Positions 22,101 to 37,200 of a stretch of DNA of 64,000 nt are shown here, piece after piece. Under the pieces are notes generated by a model. That model was not told the DNA's origin and did no database searches. It worked only from the letters and a program-made list of their open reading frames with translations. Numbering within the stretch: position 1 is the first letter of the stretch; every line of letters begins with the position of its first letter. Both the position numbers and the translations under genes were made by a program. The DNA comes from Bostrychus sinensis. Taxonomy: Eukaryota; Chordata; Actinopteri; Gobiiformes; Eleotridae. The stretch spans positions 14,097,479-14,161,478 of the forward strand of contig CM036245.1 in assembly GCA_020698575.1 (NCBI GenBank), read 5' to 3'.

Positions 22101-25100
22101 TGTTTAAGTAATCCTCTTTTCTCTGGCACGGCCTTTCTGAGGCCTTGAAACACATGGTCCCACAAACCTCCGCCTCTCCCACGAACCCCTGCCCACTCCA
22201 GGTAGCACTGACCAATCAACAAGTCCTCTACATCCAGTCTGCTCTCATTCATTTATCAAAAAAACAGCCCTTTTTTTTGTTTTGTTTTTGCTTTTGTAGT
22301 AAAATGGCATCATACAAATAGTTTAAAGAAGTGAAGTGTTCTTTTTCTTTTATTATGTTCAATATACCGCAACAATCTGCCCTCTGCTGGTCTCTTCAGC
22401 TGTTTTTTATGGCACCAGTAGAGTCTTTCTTAAAAACCTTTTCTTTTAGTCACATAATGTTTTTAAAGGTCATAAAACGTGCATTGCTGTAATAGAGGCG
22501 TCCAAGAATTGTTTACAAATGGTTTGAAAATATAAATAAAAGCATATTAGCTTCTTTTAAAGAATAATTTGTGAGAGAGATTCCAAAAGTGGGTTGATGG
22601 GAGATACAGTAGAATGAGGTTTTAGAGTTGATCTTATTTGAAGCCTAAATATTTGATATTTGATGAATCACACAAAATAGTGTAGCTGTAGCAGATTTTC
22701 AAGTTATCATCACCCTATTCAAATAAAACAAAAGTAAAACATGCTGAAGTAATAAAATAAAAGCAGCATTTGTCAGCGTAAATATAGAAATTTTTTTGGC
22801 ATCAATCACATTTTCTGCTTTGTAGGTTACTATCCACAGAGCACAGTAGTCCTCTGTGACATATACACTCACTTTATTAGGCACACCTGTCCAACTGCTC
22901 GTTAACGCAAATTTCTAATCAGCCAATCACATGGCAACAACTCAATGCATTTAGGCTGTAGACATGGTCAAGACGATCTGCTGCAGTTCAAACCGAGCGT
23001 CAGAACGGGGAGGAAAGGTGATTTAAGTGACTTTGAACGTGGCATGGTTGTTGGTGCCAGACGGGTTGGTCTGAGTATTTCAGAAACTGCTGATCTACAG
23101 GAATTTTCACGCACAATCATCTCTAGGGTTTACAGAGATTGGTCCAAAAAAGAGAAAATATCCGGTGAGCGGCAGTTCTGTGGGCGAAAATGCCTTGTTG
23201 ATGCCAGAGGTCAGAGGAGAATGGCCAGACTGGTTCGAGCTGATAGAAAGGCAACAGTAACTCAAATAACCACTTGTTACAACCGAGGTATGCAGAAGAG
23301 CATCTCTGAACGCACAACACGTCGAACCTTGAGGAAGATGGGCTACAGCAGCAGAAGACCACACCGGGTGCCACTCCTGTCAGCTAAGAACAGGAAACTG
23401 AGGCTACAATTCACACAGGCTCACCAAAATTGGACGATAGAAGATTGGAAAAAAGTTGCCTGGTCTGATGAGTCTCGATTTCTGCTGCGACATTCGGATG
23501 GTAGGGTCAGAATTTGGCGTCAACAACATGAAAGCATGGAACCATCCTGCCTTGTTCAGGTTCAGGCTGGTGGTGGTGGTGTAATGGTGTGGGGGATATT
23601 TTCTTGGCATACTTTGGGCCCCTTAGTACCAATTGAGCATTGTTCCAACGCCACAGCCTACCTGAGTATTGTTGCTGACCATGTCCATCCCTTTATGACC
23701 ACAGTGTACCCATCTTCTGATGGCTACTTCCAGCAGGATAATGAGCCATGTCATAAAGCTCGAATCATCTCAGACTGGTTTCTTGAACATGACGATGAGT
23801 TCACTGTACTCAAATGCCCTCCACAGTCACCAGATCTCAATCCAATAGAGCACCTTTGGGATGTGGTGGAACGGGAGTTTCGCATCATGGATGTGCAGCC
23901 GACAAATCTGCAGCAACTGCATGATGCTATCATGTCAATATGGACAAAACTCTCTGAGGAATGTTTCCAGTACCTTGTTGAATCTATGCCACGAAGGATT
24001 ATAGGCAATAACACAAAAACAGAATGAATCCTAATAAAATCATGAACTTGGTGTTAGAAAAAGAGGACATTTTCCCCCCATATCGCCCAATCTTACTTGG
24101 AGTTTGTGTGGCCATTGACCCATTTGCTAAATGTTCATTTCCTGTTTTAATTACAGACTCCACCCACAGGTCATTTCCTTCACGGGTCCCATCCGCTCAC
24201 CACCCTCATATGTTTAAACCACAGTCTCCATTTTAATCAGCCGTTGTCTAGACACGGTCGTGACCCAGAAACACGAGCCGCCCAGATCAATATTTCCTAC
24301 AAAAACTATGGATCAGTGAGACGCAATGTGATACGTGTTTACACTGGGCCTGCGTGCAAGGACACGAGATCAAGTCATTGTCAAGAGGCACAAAATAACT
24401 TTTTCTTGTTGCAATCAGTTCTTGTTAGATGGTTTGAAGATAAAGTCGGAGAGGTCAGATTGAGATGGTTTGGAGGGATAGTGAAGAGAAAAGAGAAGAT
24501 TTATGCGCTGTATGTAGTGGCAGAGAGCATAAAGTTAGCTGAAAGAAGAGGATGCAGAGGATTAGCCTGGCCAGTCAGACTAACTCTTTTCCTATTATAC
24601 ACAAAAAGTTAGTCTGGTACCTTTCAGTTCAAGGGGCGGAACAATCACAGACGGAGTAACCAATCAGAAAAACGAAGGATGGGACTTGTCCGCTGACCCG
24701 TACTGACCCTGTGCTTATGTCTGAATGGGGACAGCAGCAAAAACCAGTTGTACAAAGGCTTGTGGAAATAGTTTGTTTGAATGTGGTCCTAACATCGGAC
24801 GTCAACAGGACCGGCAACAAAAAAACACTCAGTGGACGGAACAACAATGCAAACGTCAGCAGAATCAACAGGTGATGAAGGAAAGCACAGGTCAGAGAAG
24901 TTAATAAATTTTGCTCTGTATACGCTGACGCCATCTTGGTTATTTTTGATAGGACATTATCTTTCGCTTTTGTAAGACACACTGCAGATAAACGGCTATA
25001 ATAGGCCAGGATAAGGTTCGATGGAGGCAGAGCATTGGCTGTAGCAACCCTTGAAAGAGAAAAGCCCAGTAGGACATATCTTTTAACTATTCACAATAGA

Positions 25101-28100
25101 CAAAGAAATCCAAGAAACTGAATTGTACTTGTCCACCATAACATAAGAATTCACAGACTTTTAGCATGTAGCCTTTAGCTTAATTAGCTCTACTTGCTCC
25201 TGTAAGTAAACTTCTTTAATGAGCCACTTGTCAATGTTGTCTACCCAGGCACTGACATTAAAATACCTAGTGCCCTGTGTGGCCTATAGCAGTATTCAGT
25301 GTGGATACATGAGTAAGTATACCTGGCCTGGCGAGCCACAAAAGTCTGGAAAGCGATGCAGACCAGGACCAAGACGAGGAGGATCCACAGAGAGTGACGT
25401 CTGCTGCACAGAGCTCTCCTCACACACCTGCAAACACACAACACAACACACTTAAACAAACTCTACAACCGTCACAGCATCACAATTAACTGAAGAGCAG
25501 TCCAACAAATGCACAGGGATTTGCATTTGTTTGTTTTGAGAGAGTCAAGGTGAGCAGTTATAAGGAAAAAAAAATGCTGTTCTGCACAACTTTTATTTTA
25601 AAGAGAAAAGTAAGCAGATGTAGTATTTCTCTGTAGGTAAACCATATGTGACATATTATGATATCATCTATGAGTTATTTGTCTGCACACACCCAGTTTA
25701 AAGCAGTAAAAAGGAGCAATGACACAGGCTTTTTGTTTTGTACACGGGACCACTTTTCTTCCACTCTTTTATTCACTTACAGTAATTTACAAAGTATTAC
25801 TTGAGAAAAAGGTTGAGATTTTTTATCGTAATTACAGTGCAGTAAAATACTATTATTACTCATACTACTATTGTCCACAAACCTGGCTCCCCAAAGAGTC
25901 AAATAGTCTGGTGTAAAGTCTTGAGGTCTCTTAAATCCTTCTGCCTAAATCAGAGGAACCTAATGAGTGTGGCCTGTGTCTGGAGTTACAGGTAATATGA
26001 TAGAGCCCATAACAGACAGACATCCAAATATATATGAGCCCAGGCCAATGGTGCGGCCTATGTCTGCACCACAAACCCAGACAGAAAACACATTCAGAAA
26101 CTCCCCCGTCCCAACCAAATAATGCTCTTATTAGATCACAGACAGGACCACAGACGCCTGAGCAGGAGAAATGGAGACAGTAGAGTAAATACAATGTAGA
26201 GGTCTTCTAGCAGCTACCCATCCAGACACTGTTCTGGCTGAATAGCAATTTTTAAGTTAAGCCCAGTGACTAGCTGGCCCTGCCCACGGTGTACCCTGTC
26301 CACGACCAAAGGTTACTGGGTTAGGCTCTAGTACCAACAACAGGAATAAGCAAAAGAAGATGAATTAATGAATTATGGTTTTTCAGGCTTTTTTAAAATA
26401 ACACCTTTGCATTAATATTTCATGTTTTATAACATAATAGGGGTGTAACGATATGTTTTTGCAGTGACACGATGCATATTGATAGATATATGGTTTTGAT
26501 ACATTTCAAGAATGATATTGTCTAATTCGGAACAATACAGCACCTTTTTGCCAAAAATCATAAAAGTTTACTGTCAAACCGAGCATCGCAGCTATGTCCA
26601 CTAAACAAAAAGCAAAGACAATTTGAATATACACTTTTATTTCATTAAAAACACAAAAATTACATCTAAAAATCTGCAAATTTCTAATATTGATATTTCC
26701 GATATTGATTTTTTTCCCTAGGTATATCAATATGCACTTCCTAGAAAACAATACGATTCTATGTAAGGTGATGTGTATCAATAAAGTTGTATAGTTGTAA
26801 AAAAAAAAAAAAAAAAATCGATACATCAGGGCCAGAGGGGCCCAGAAATGGTCCTTCTTCTTCTATTATAATGGGCCCACCTAAAGCTTTCTTGTCCCAG
26901 CGAACCTGTTGACGAGCCTGCTTTCCACCTTTGACAACACCTTTGCGCAAACGTGTGACTCAAACACACTTCAAAAACCCCCGACCGTCTTCAAAGCGGG
27001 AGCATGTGGAGCGGTGGTGTGCTCTGTTATTACACAGAGTCATGGCAGAAGACGAATGCGGAGGAGTCCCACTCTGACACATGTTTCTCCTCCTCTCCAC
27101 AAACATGAACTCTTCACCCTGGATACAGAGGTACGGCTGGCTCCAGGTATTTACTCTGTCTCAAGGAATCTCAGGCATCTTTCAGACCAGGGCCATCTCT
27201 TATAGACCACAGTCTCCATTTGTGTTTGTGCTTTTAGAAACAAAAGCAAAACCCAGCAAATGGGAGTGCCTTTTAGAGTATTGCAGTAATATGTGTTTTT
27301 TATATGACCCATTGATATTGTAAAGGTTTGATGAATAAGTAGAGAAACACAAGGTCTAGACTAGTCTTTGTCAAACTTCCTGACAGCAAGTACCACCTCA
27401 GAAATTTGGCTTTCCAAGTACCATTTTTAACAAACTAAACCAGGTCTAAACCAGGACTAAATGAGGACTAAACCAGGTCTTAACCAGGATGAATCCAAAA
27501 CTAAATTAGGACAAATGCAGGACTAAATCAGATTTCAACCAAAGACTAAACCAGGACTTAACCAGGACAAATCCAGGCCTACGCCAGGTTTAAAGCAAGG
27601 CTAAATAATGACTTAACCTGCAGGACAAATCCAGGAATAAACCCAGTCTAAACCAGGAGAAACTAGGACTAAACAAGAGTCTAAACTTAAAGCCCCTATC
27701 AGAGCAGGATTAAAACTGGCTCTATTAGAATAAATCAGGACTTAAACTGCAAAAGACACCTCAGTAACACCAGTTTGAGAACCACTGGTCTAGACAAATT
27801 TTGGTAAAGTTATGTTATGTTAAGTTAAATAAAAATAAACACAACTTTAACAAAACCAGAGTTAAGATTTCTTTGCCACATGGCTTTTAGTAACAATCAT
27901 TCTGCAGTGTTTTAGTATTGTTTTAGCAATAGTGCTTCCTGGCCTGCTTCACCTCACAACAGTGTAACCTCCAGAGACCACTGGTCGTTAGGGCAACAAC
28001 GTCAAAGTAATGCGAGATATCATCAATAATGCATATTAAGTTCTTTTCCACTGAATAAATGTATGACGCTTAAGATTACAACACTTTCTAATGTTGTAAA

Positions 28101-28207
28101 CAGGAAACCTAACACTACTCAAGGGCACAGACTAAATCCTGAAGAAATCCTCTCTATCATCTCAAACCAGTCTGGCCCTTCTCCTCTTGCTTCTGGCATC
28201 AACAAGG

Positions 28208-28245
<38 letters not shown>

Positions 28246-31200
28246 AAAGACCTGAAGCTCACTGGATATTTTCTCCTTTTTGGAACCATTCTCTGTAAAG
28301 ATTGTTACTGAGTCTGTCTGGCACCAACACCAATGCCACGTTCATAGTCACTCTTTCTTTCTTCTCCATTCTGACATTCTGATGCCTGATGTGAACAGCT
28401 GCAGGTTTGTCTGAACGTGTCTGCATGCCTGAATACATTGAGTTCATGCTTTAATATTTGTTTGGAATAGATATAATTTACATTAGAAGCATTAGAGCAG
28501 GTGAATCTAAGAATGTGGCTATACAGTGTACAGCTCTGGGGAAAAATCAGAGACTAATGCAAATGTTTCTCAGCTTTTATCTTTTATATGCACAATGATC
28601 AGAACATTTTGCCTTATTTTTTATGACCTGATGACAGTATTTCTCCTAACAAAAAAGCACAACTTTAAATGCAGAACTTTAATCATTCAAAGATCCACTT
28701 ATATTCAGAAATCGGTATTTATTTATTTGATCTGTCCTCACAGCTTTTCTGCATCTTGCTCTGATCAAGTTTATAACTTTATACCACTCTCTCAGCTTTG
28801 CTCGATGGTCTTTGAGTTCATAAAGCAGAGAGAGTTGTGCAAAAGGAACGATTGTGATTTAAGAGTATTACAATGGTCTTTTTATTTTTTTCCAGAGCTG
28901 TATATTCAACACAGGTCATATCACAATATTGAAAATTGTATGATGTATTTTTAAAAGTATGCAGTTGTTAATAAAACAGAGATTGAAAGTGATTTAATGG
29001 TGCTTTCAGAGTCGGTATGAGCCAACAGTGTCGGCTTTGTTTTGATGAATGGCTCTGCTCTGTGGCTGCAATAATACGTTCTGTCTTTTCTCAAGACTAT
29101 GCCTTTGTTTCACACTCATTCATATTTATCATGTACATGGACGGTACACACGACACAAGGCTCCAATCTCCAACTTCCCACAACTCCTGGTGAAGTTGTG
29201 ATGTAAATAATCCAATACGCCTATCTGTGTTCTGATAAATGAGTGCAGTGATTCTTAAACTTTTCCCACCAAGTGCCACCTCAGAAAATATTTGGCTTTT
29301 CGAATATCTATCTTTTATCAAAATTATCCCAAATCAGGACTAACTGGGCTCAACAAGATAAGGATTAACCCACAAAAAAGCAATATTAAATAAGGACAAA
29401 TCCAGAATGGACCCAGGGCTGAACCAGGTCAGGACTAAACAAGGACAAAAACCAGGACTAAACCAGGTCTAAACAAGCACTAAAGCAGAACTAAACAAGG
29501 ACAAAACCAAGACTCTTGGACAAAACTTTATATTAAGAACCAGAGCAGGACTGAGAAATTAAAACTCCTGAGTACTAGGGCTGCACGATATGGAGAAAAC
29601 ATACAATATTCCATTACTGTGTTGAAAATTGTGATAATGATATTATTGCGATATTTAAAAATAGAGCCTATTTTTCAAACATAGTAAGTTCAATTCACTA
29701 CATTTCACAAAATGTAAGTTCCTGTATTTATAACTGTGACAAAATCAAAATTTAACACAGACTAAACCAGGAATAAAACAAGGCTAAGCTGTGACTACAT
29801 TAATTAAATCACATCTAAAACTTCTATACATTTTTATTTAGTCACAACACATGGCTCTGGTGGAAAATGATTCTTCAGTGTAAATCTCTGTCAGATGGAA
29901 GACCACAGCGTTATTGCGATATATTTAGATTCTCGCGATACGGTTATTGCATTTGCTGATATTGCAATAACGATAATTTTGCGATATATTGTGCAGCCCT
30001 ACTGAGTACCACCATAAAAGTCAGTTTTGTTTCTTGTGTTTTTTAGTTATGGTTGGTTTGATGGTTGATTTGTAAGACTGTCAGCAAGACAGCAAAGTTA
30101 CTCCAATCACAAGGGGTCAGTAATAAAAACAATTAAGTAGTATTGGTACTATTGTGAGTTAAACTGGATTTATGGCTCAACTGAAAGAGCATTTATCCCT
30201 GAACCAGAACATTCACGGTTCAACATTATATGGACATTATATCGTTACCATTGCAAGATAGAGCAAATGCCTTGGCAGAGGTCTGCATGCTCCGGGTGCT
30301 TCTAGGTTTAATAAAAGTTGCTCTCAGTGGCACATGTTGAAAAATATGAATTGTTTCTTTTCTGTAGTCCTATCTTATTAAACCTTCACTTGTGGTTTAT
30401 TTAGGTGGATCTCAAACTCATTTCAATAAAACACACAATAATAATAAAGAAGGGATGAATCACTTGAAGTCATCCAGGTTTAAATTTTCCACTGGCTTCA
30501 GAAAAAAGAAAAAAGGTTTTACTTCTTACTGGAAAAATATGATACAACTGAAAACAATATTAAAAACTAAACCAGGATTTTTAGTGAACGCCACAGCAAA
30601 GGCACTGAAAGACTAAATGTTCCTTAGAAGAATGTTGTAATGTTATTTCAATAAGTGTTTTAATACAATGGTGTGGTATAGATAATGCTGTAATTAACAT
30701 TTCTCCATGAAAGACAAACCTAGTTAGAGGATATTTCCACATCCATCTTCTGTGCAAAAAGTCTTAGACAGGTTCTTAAGGAAGGCTATGAATAAGAAAG
30801 TTAGTGTTTCAGTGTACAAAAATATAAAATGACCCTTTGAAACAGGATCATTCTAACCTGGATTCTCCTATCACACTTTCAAAACTTTTTTAAGGCTATG
30901 CAATATGGTAAGTCACCTGGATTAGATGGCCTACCACCAGAGCTTTATTTGACTTTCTGGGCTCAACTAGAGCCAATACTGCTGGAAATGATTCACTTAA
31001 TTTGCATAGTAATATAGAAATTATCTCTTTATTGTTAAAAAAGAACAAAGCAAACTGCCAACAAACTGTTTCCGCTACAGACCAATATCTTTATTAAATA
31101 CAGAAATTAAATTAAAGTCAAAGCCAAAGTCTTAGCCTCTCGTTTAGAGCCACTAACCTCATCCACACAGACCAGACTGGGTTTATTAAAACACGCCTTC

Positions 31201-34200
31201 CATCTGACAACGAGCGCCACCTTCTACATATTTATATTATTAAATATGGCAAAAATTATGGTTCAGCTGCACAGAAGTCTTTTGATCGCCTTGAGTGGAG
31301 TTTCCTATGGTCAGTTTCACATCATATGGGTTTTGGTTCACAATTCCTTTTTTTTTATTAAAGTATTATATTCTAACCCAATGGCAATGGTCCTGACCAG
31401 AAATACCTTCTCTAAACCCATTAAGGTTTTTTGTGGCTCACACCAAGGATGCCCTCTTTCACCTCAGCTGTGGCCCAAGAAGTTCATCAATCAACGAATC
31501 ACAGGCTGAAACTATTTTTAATACTTCTCATTTTATATCTCTTTATGCAGATGACATACTGCTTTATACCACTCTCTTAATCATCTCCTTAGTGTATTCA
31601 ATACTTTTAGTCTAATTTCTGGCTATAAGGTAAATTGGAACAAATCTGCCTTAATGCAGCTGCTCACAGTTGCTCCAAGCCTGATACCTGTAGTGCAGAA
31701 TTTAAAGTACCTTCAAGAAGATATTTATCATCAATTACAGAAATTGTCAAAAATAACTATAACAGACTTGCTGCAGAGGTAGAAGATGATTTAAAAAGAT
31801 GGAGCCCTCTCCCATTGTCTTTTTCTGCACGCATTTCATTTATCAAAATGAAATTCTTCCATGGATAAATTTTACAAGCTCTGTGATTCCTCTCTCACCT
31901 GCTAAGTCGCATTTATCCATATCCAATTTTATTTGGAGAAATAAAAAAAACACAGGGTTAAATTACCAGTGCTGCAAAAGCCCAAAAGTGAAGGAAGATT
32001 TGGAGTACCAAATTTTGAATGGTATCATTGGTCATTTATTCTCCGACCCTTTGTCCCAATCTTCTGTTTCATGCATTTGGAAAAAAGATATTGCACATCC
32101 CCACAGACTCCAAAATTTTATACACTCTAATATTTCTTAAATTCATAAAATATGGTTCCATTATCAATGAAGTAATTAGTTTGGAATAAAATCCATAAAT
32201 ATTGTGGCATTCAATCTAATTGGTTTTCACAATCTCCAATTTTTCATAATTACTCTCTTGGAGAGTAAAACTGGGAGATTCTCCACTGTCATTCCCTCAG
32301 TTGAGCAAAAAGTACAATGGGTGATATATGCAACTCTTCTAGAAATTACAGGAACAACACAACCTACCTGGAACATCCTTTTATTATTATTTTTTTTATC
32401 TCCATTTTTTTTTTATCCATTTACAAACAGTAATGCACACTTATGGTGTGCCCTGGGACACTTTTCCTATTGTTCATCCAGGCCATTCTCTTATGAGTAA
32501 CCCCAAATAAACTGTATCCAGAGTCTCTTGCAGGCCGTTCATGATCACTGTGTGTGAGTTGTCAGACTGTGGGAATCTTGATTGTTCAAGGGTAAATTGG
32601 AAATGTATATGGCAAAATCTAAAGTTAAGCACCAGAAACCCCAACCACCAAGCTATTCATTTCAACTTTATTCATAGAACTTATTTCACTCCATCTACAT
32701 TATTTAAGATAGGTGCTCTTCCTTTGCCAAACTGCACACTTTGTGATTTGAATGTAGCAGGATCATTTATGCATTTAGTTTGGGAATGTCCAAAAAATAA
32801 ACACTTCTGGGAAAGTATCTCAAGAACTCTCCCTGATGCGTTATCAAAGTCAACACCATGTTGTCCAGAAGTTCTACTAAATTTCAATATTAAAGAAAGA
32901 CGCATATTGTTATCAGGCCTAACCGCAGCAAAACAACTTTTGCAGAAGCTCAGTTTAAGGGCATGTCTTACTTTTCCAAGTCTCAATTTGTCCATTAGTG
33001 GCCATTAAACTCACCAGAGCACATTATTTGAAGATTTTTTATTTTTTTTAATTCATTTTTTATCTTTCACTCATTAGGCTAAGCCCTGGATGTTTTAAAT
33101 GTCTGGCTCCGCTCGTGCAGCAGGGGGCGACAGACACCTAATCTCTGCAGTCAAAGTAACAGCTCCCCAAAATAAGATGTTTTCCATACATATACATTAC
33201 TCTAAGTTATTTAAAAAAGCATGAAAAAAGCATTACATGGATCCTTTTAAGTCTGTGTTAGTTGTACTGATTAATTTCTTCGTGTTCGAATTTTTGTTCA
33301 TGCATAAAAGCTAGAATATTAATAATGTCCGTAATATAAAATAATTAAATTAAAAAACATCATTTACAAAAATCCCCAAGTCAACTAGACTTCATTATTC
33401 ATAACATCATAGCAGATAAACAGGAATTGAACAAACTGACTGGAATGACTTATTATAAACTTTCTGAGTTCATAAATCAGTTTCCCTCCTTATAAGAGTC
33501 GGATAAATTGTTTTGTTGTGTATATCTGCCGTAGTCCATGGGATTTCTTACAGCCACACATTTATTACTTGTCACTTATCTTTATAAAACACTCCATATC
33601 AGCTCTGTGTGGGAGAACTTTTCATTTTTCTCAACTTTCTGCTTTGACCTCAATAATAAATCCAGCCTTACCCACTGATTACGACATATCTTCTGTTTTA
33701 TTCTAGACCCAACGAATAATATTTTAGACTATTATATTATTATATGAAACAATTTATTTACTATTTTTAGGTAGGCGTAGGTAGATTTTTTTGTTGTTGT
33801 TGTTTTTTTGGCCCCAATATATAGCCCTACGTAATAATGTCTACAGATGTCAGCAAAGTAACCCTATCTTCTGCTGTGACACACTTCAGCTCCAGCAGAA
33901 ATGACCGTGGTTTACATAATTAAAGTGGAATGTATCTGAGCAGCGAGCCTTCAGAGTCAGGTGACTACAACGTCTGCTACAGTCACGGCCAAAATCACAT
34001 CCAAAACATTGCTGTGTTAGCCCTAAACTCAATTATCTAAATGTTAAGCATGGATTAAAGGTGCCTCTTTTTCTTTAATATCTTTTTTGGGCATTTTTTA
34101 GGCTTTATTGATAGGACAGAGTATAGGGGAGGGACATTCGGCAAACTGTCCAAACTCTAATCCATGACGCAGAGGCAGGCTGTAGTTGCCCTGTGTATGC

Positions 34201-37200
34201 GCCACAGCACTGAGCCATACGGCGGCACAGGAACCTCAAATTTATGTCATGGCAATAAGAGCATTCCTTGTGCAAACGTGACTGGTGAAAGCTTCTGGTG
34301 AACATAGATCTAATCAAATATTTAATAATAAAATCTTAAAGTAATAAAAATCTTGAGGTCTTGTTTTTTTTCCACAGATGCTTCATATTGCAATAGAAGA
34401 ATGAACTGAAGTAAAATACTGTTTCTTTAGTGGCCAGAAATTGTGGCAATAATTAGACCTGGGGCTGGTTTTAAGCTCTAACCATGATAACCCAATAATG
34501 CTAAAAATATCTCCCCCATTAAGATAAAGACTTTGATAGGAAACGGCAAAAATCCCTTAAGACGCCAACAGACGTACAGAGAGAGTACATTCAGTGTGAA
34601 GGGGTTTAGCCAAGTGTCCTAAGAAGAACCTAATCTCTGGATATAAAACAACTGCTTGTACAATATAGGCCTGTGTCACATTTAGTTTTATTCACAAAAA
34701 TACTGTATGTCTGTGAGGATTGTCATCCAGGTTGCCCCGGTGTTTCCATAAAACACCAGAGTACGCCATATTATGAGCAGCTCTGTACTTATTTGTGAAC
34801 GGGGACAGCAGCAGAAGCCAGTTGTACAAAGAGTTGTGGAAAAAGTGGGTTTGTTTGAATGTGGTTATGTCGGCCATCAACAAGACTTAACTGTCATTAA
34901 AATGGCAACAAAAGTCATGCAGAGAACTGAACAAAAAACAGACTTCAGCAGAATCAACAGGTGACGAAGGAAAGAACTAAATGCAGTAATCAGGTCAGAG
35001 AAGTTATTAAATTAGCTCGGCAGCCAGCGCTACCTTGGTTAACTTCTGCATTCATAAGACGTGCTGCAGATAAACGTCTGTGATTGGCCAGTTTCAAATC
35101 AACCGGAGAAAAACATTTCCCTCCAAGAGAGTCCTGCTTGTAAAAAGCAAGTAGAGGCTTGCAGGTTAGGTTGCCCGAAGAAAACAAGATTAAAGAAGTA
35201 ATTTCAATGTAAGAGAGGAAATCGTACAAGCTCAGTCTAGAGCCCAGTATATACATTTCAGGCTACAGTTTCTCAAAAGAACTTGTTAGCTATAATAAGC
35301 TAATAGCTCTGTATTTTAAAGAAATGCTTGTTCAAAGTAGATGCTGAATATTATGATAGTGTTTTTGAACCTATTTTCCCCAATTTTATAAGGCCTATGT
35401 TATTTTAAGTGTCTGTCCTGCTCCCTGCTGATGCTGCTGATGCTTTCTGTTCGTCCTCTCTCTTCTTCTCATCATTTTGACCATCAAAACCAAGTTATGG
35501 GAAGTAATATATTTTTAAGGTCATTTTTTAGGTAAAACATCTGTGGTTAATCATTTATTATCTCAGTGATCCCTGGACATGTCGACATGAAACAAAGACT
35601 GTCAGAAAGCCCATGCTAGAGCAACCAATGCAAGGAAGTACTGGACTCCCTATGTAAACCAATGTATACTGGGGTAGTAACACTCATTTACCTTTTACTC
35701 CTATATATCTTACGCTCCTAAAAGCAGACCTACAGTGCGAGACCTGAAATCTGACCCCAAATCAGCGCCTCCTGCCCGGGATGGCCCACAGGATCTGATA
35801 TTGCACCCAGAGAAAGAAGGTCGGTGAAACAGGAGCCTCTCAGTGTTAGATTACAGTGAGCTGATTGGTTTTGAGGTCTGTAACCAAAATCCGGCTGTGG
35901 TTTAGAAATGGACCGAGCCAAGGTCACTCTGGCTCCACCAACACATTTTAGCAATACGCATTAAAGCTGAAACGCTGAAGGGTCGGTTTTCTCTAAAGTC
36001 AATGTCCACAGTGCTAGGTTTTAAAATTTATTAAAGTTCAGCCTGGACACACAGAGATTTGCTTTGGTCTAACACTAAACCTGAAGCAAGAAGTTCAAGG
36101 TGAGCTTTAATATTTAATTTGACTGAGTGTAGAAAGAAGAAAGTTGCCACAGCTAACACTCATGGGACAACTTCTACACCGGATGCCCTTCCTGATGCAA
36201 CCATCAAGAGTCACATCATAATTGACATGAATGGCTGACACAGTTCCACCCATAAAGGAAGAATAAGTAGCACAAATGAAGTGAGCAACAATAATCAAGC
36301 GACGTCAACTTAGATTTGAGTTGAGCAGAGTCCAACTTTAGGCAAATGAGGAGGAAAATTCATGAAGCAAAAGCCATTTACAGCCCAAGATTTGATATTA
36401 TTTTGAAATCAATAACTCGAGGTAGAAAGTTGAAACCTTCCTTTAAAACTATGGCTGAGTACCATTGAGATTTTTTTGGATACCAGTATTTAAATGATAC
36501 CTTGTTTTCAATATAAGTACCTGAGTGCTTTTTCTGTCATATCTTTACCTATGATGTACTAATTCTTGGCTGTAAGTTAAAATCAGTACACTGTAAAAAA
36601 TAAAAAATCTGTAACATTTAAGGTAAAATACTGGCAGCAGAATTTTACTGTAAAAAAATCTGGTGTCTTTTACATTAAACTAAGCACTTTTTCTGTCTTG
36701 TCTATGGCTCACTGTCTCCCATCTGCATAAAAACACATTGTTTCATGGTACTGTAATGGAAGAATGAAGCCAATTTATTGTAAAGTTTTATATTGTCACC
36801 AGTTTTTTTCAGACTTTTTGTTCAAATATCATATCAACAGAGCCCACCCCCCAGGCGCTGGAAGTAAATTTCTTAAATATGTAAATTAATGAAGACTAAT
36901 CAGCTATGGCGTAACTCATGACCATAGCACAATTAATTTCAATCTAAAAAAAATTACCTGAAACTTATTGTGTGATGATCATGAGTTATTACAGAGCTCA
37001 TCAGCCTCCACCAAGCTCTTAATAAACAGATTTTTCTAAAAGTCTATGGGCTGGCACTGTTGATCTCCATTAAAAAACATAAAGTTCTTTGAGATATGGA
37101 CATTATTACTGTTGTTGATACTGCAATAACAACAAATTTACAACATATTATACAGCTTATGTTGACATTTCCCAGCTGCTTAGCTTTGTTCCTTTGTACA

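Noticed and set aside
26801..26819. Poly(A) run as a processed pseudogene tail
   Set aside because: The sequence upstream is AT-rich MITE-like DNA with no coding similarity and no flanking duplication.
28526..28954. 142-codon frame as a gene
   Set aside because: It coincides with a TA-flanked MITE and has no recognisable motif.
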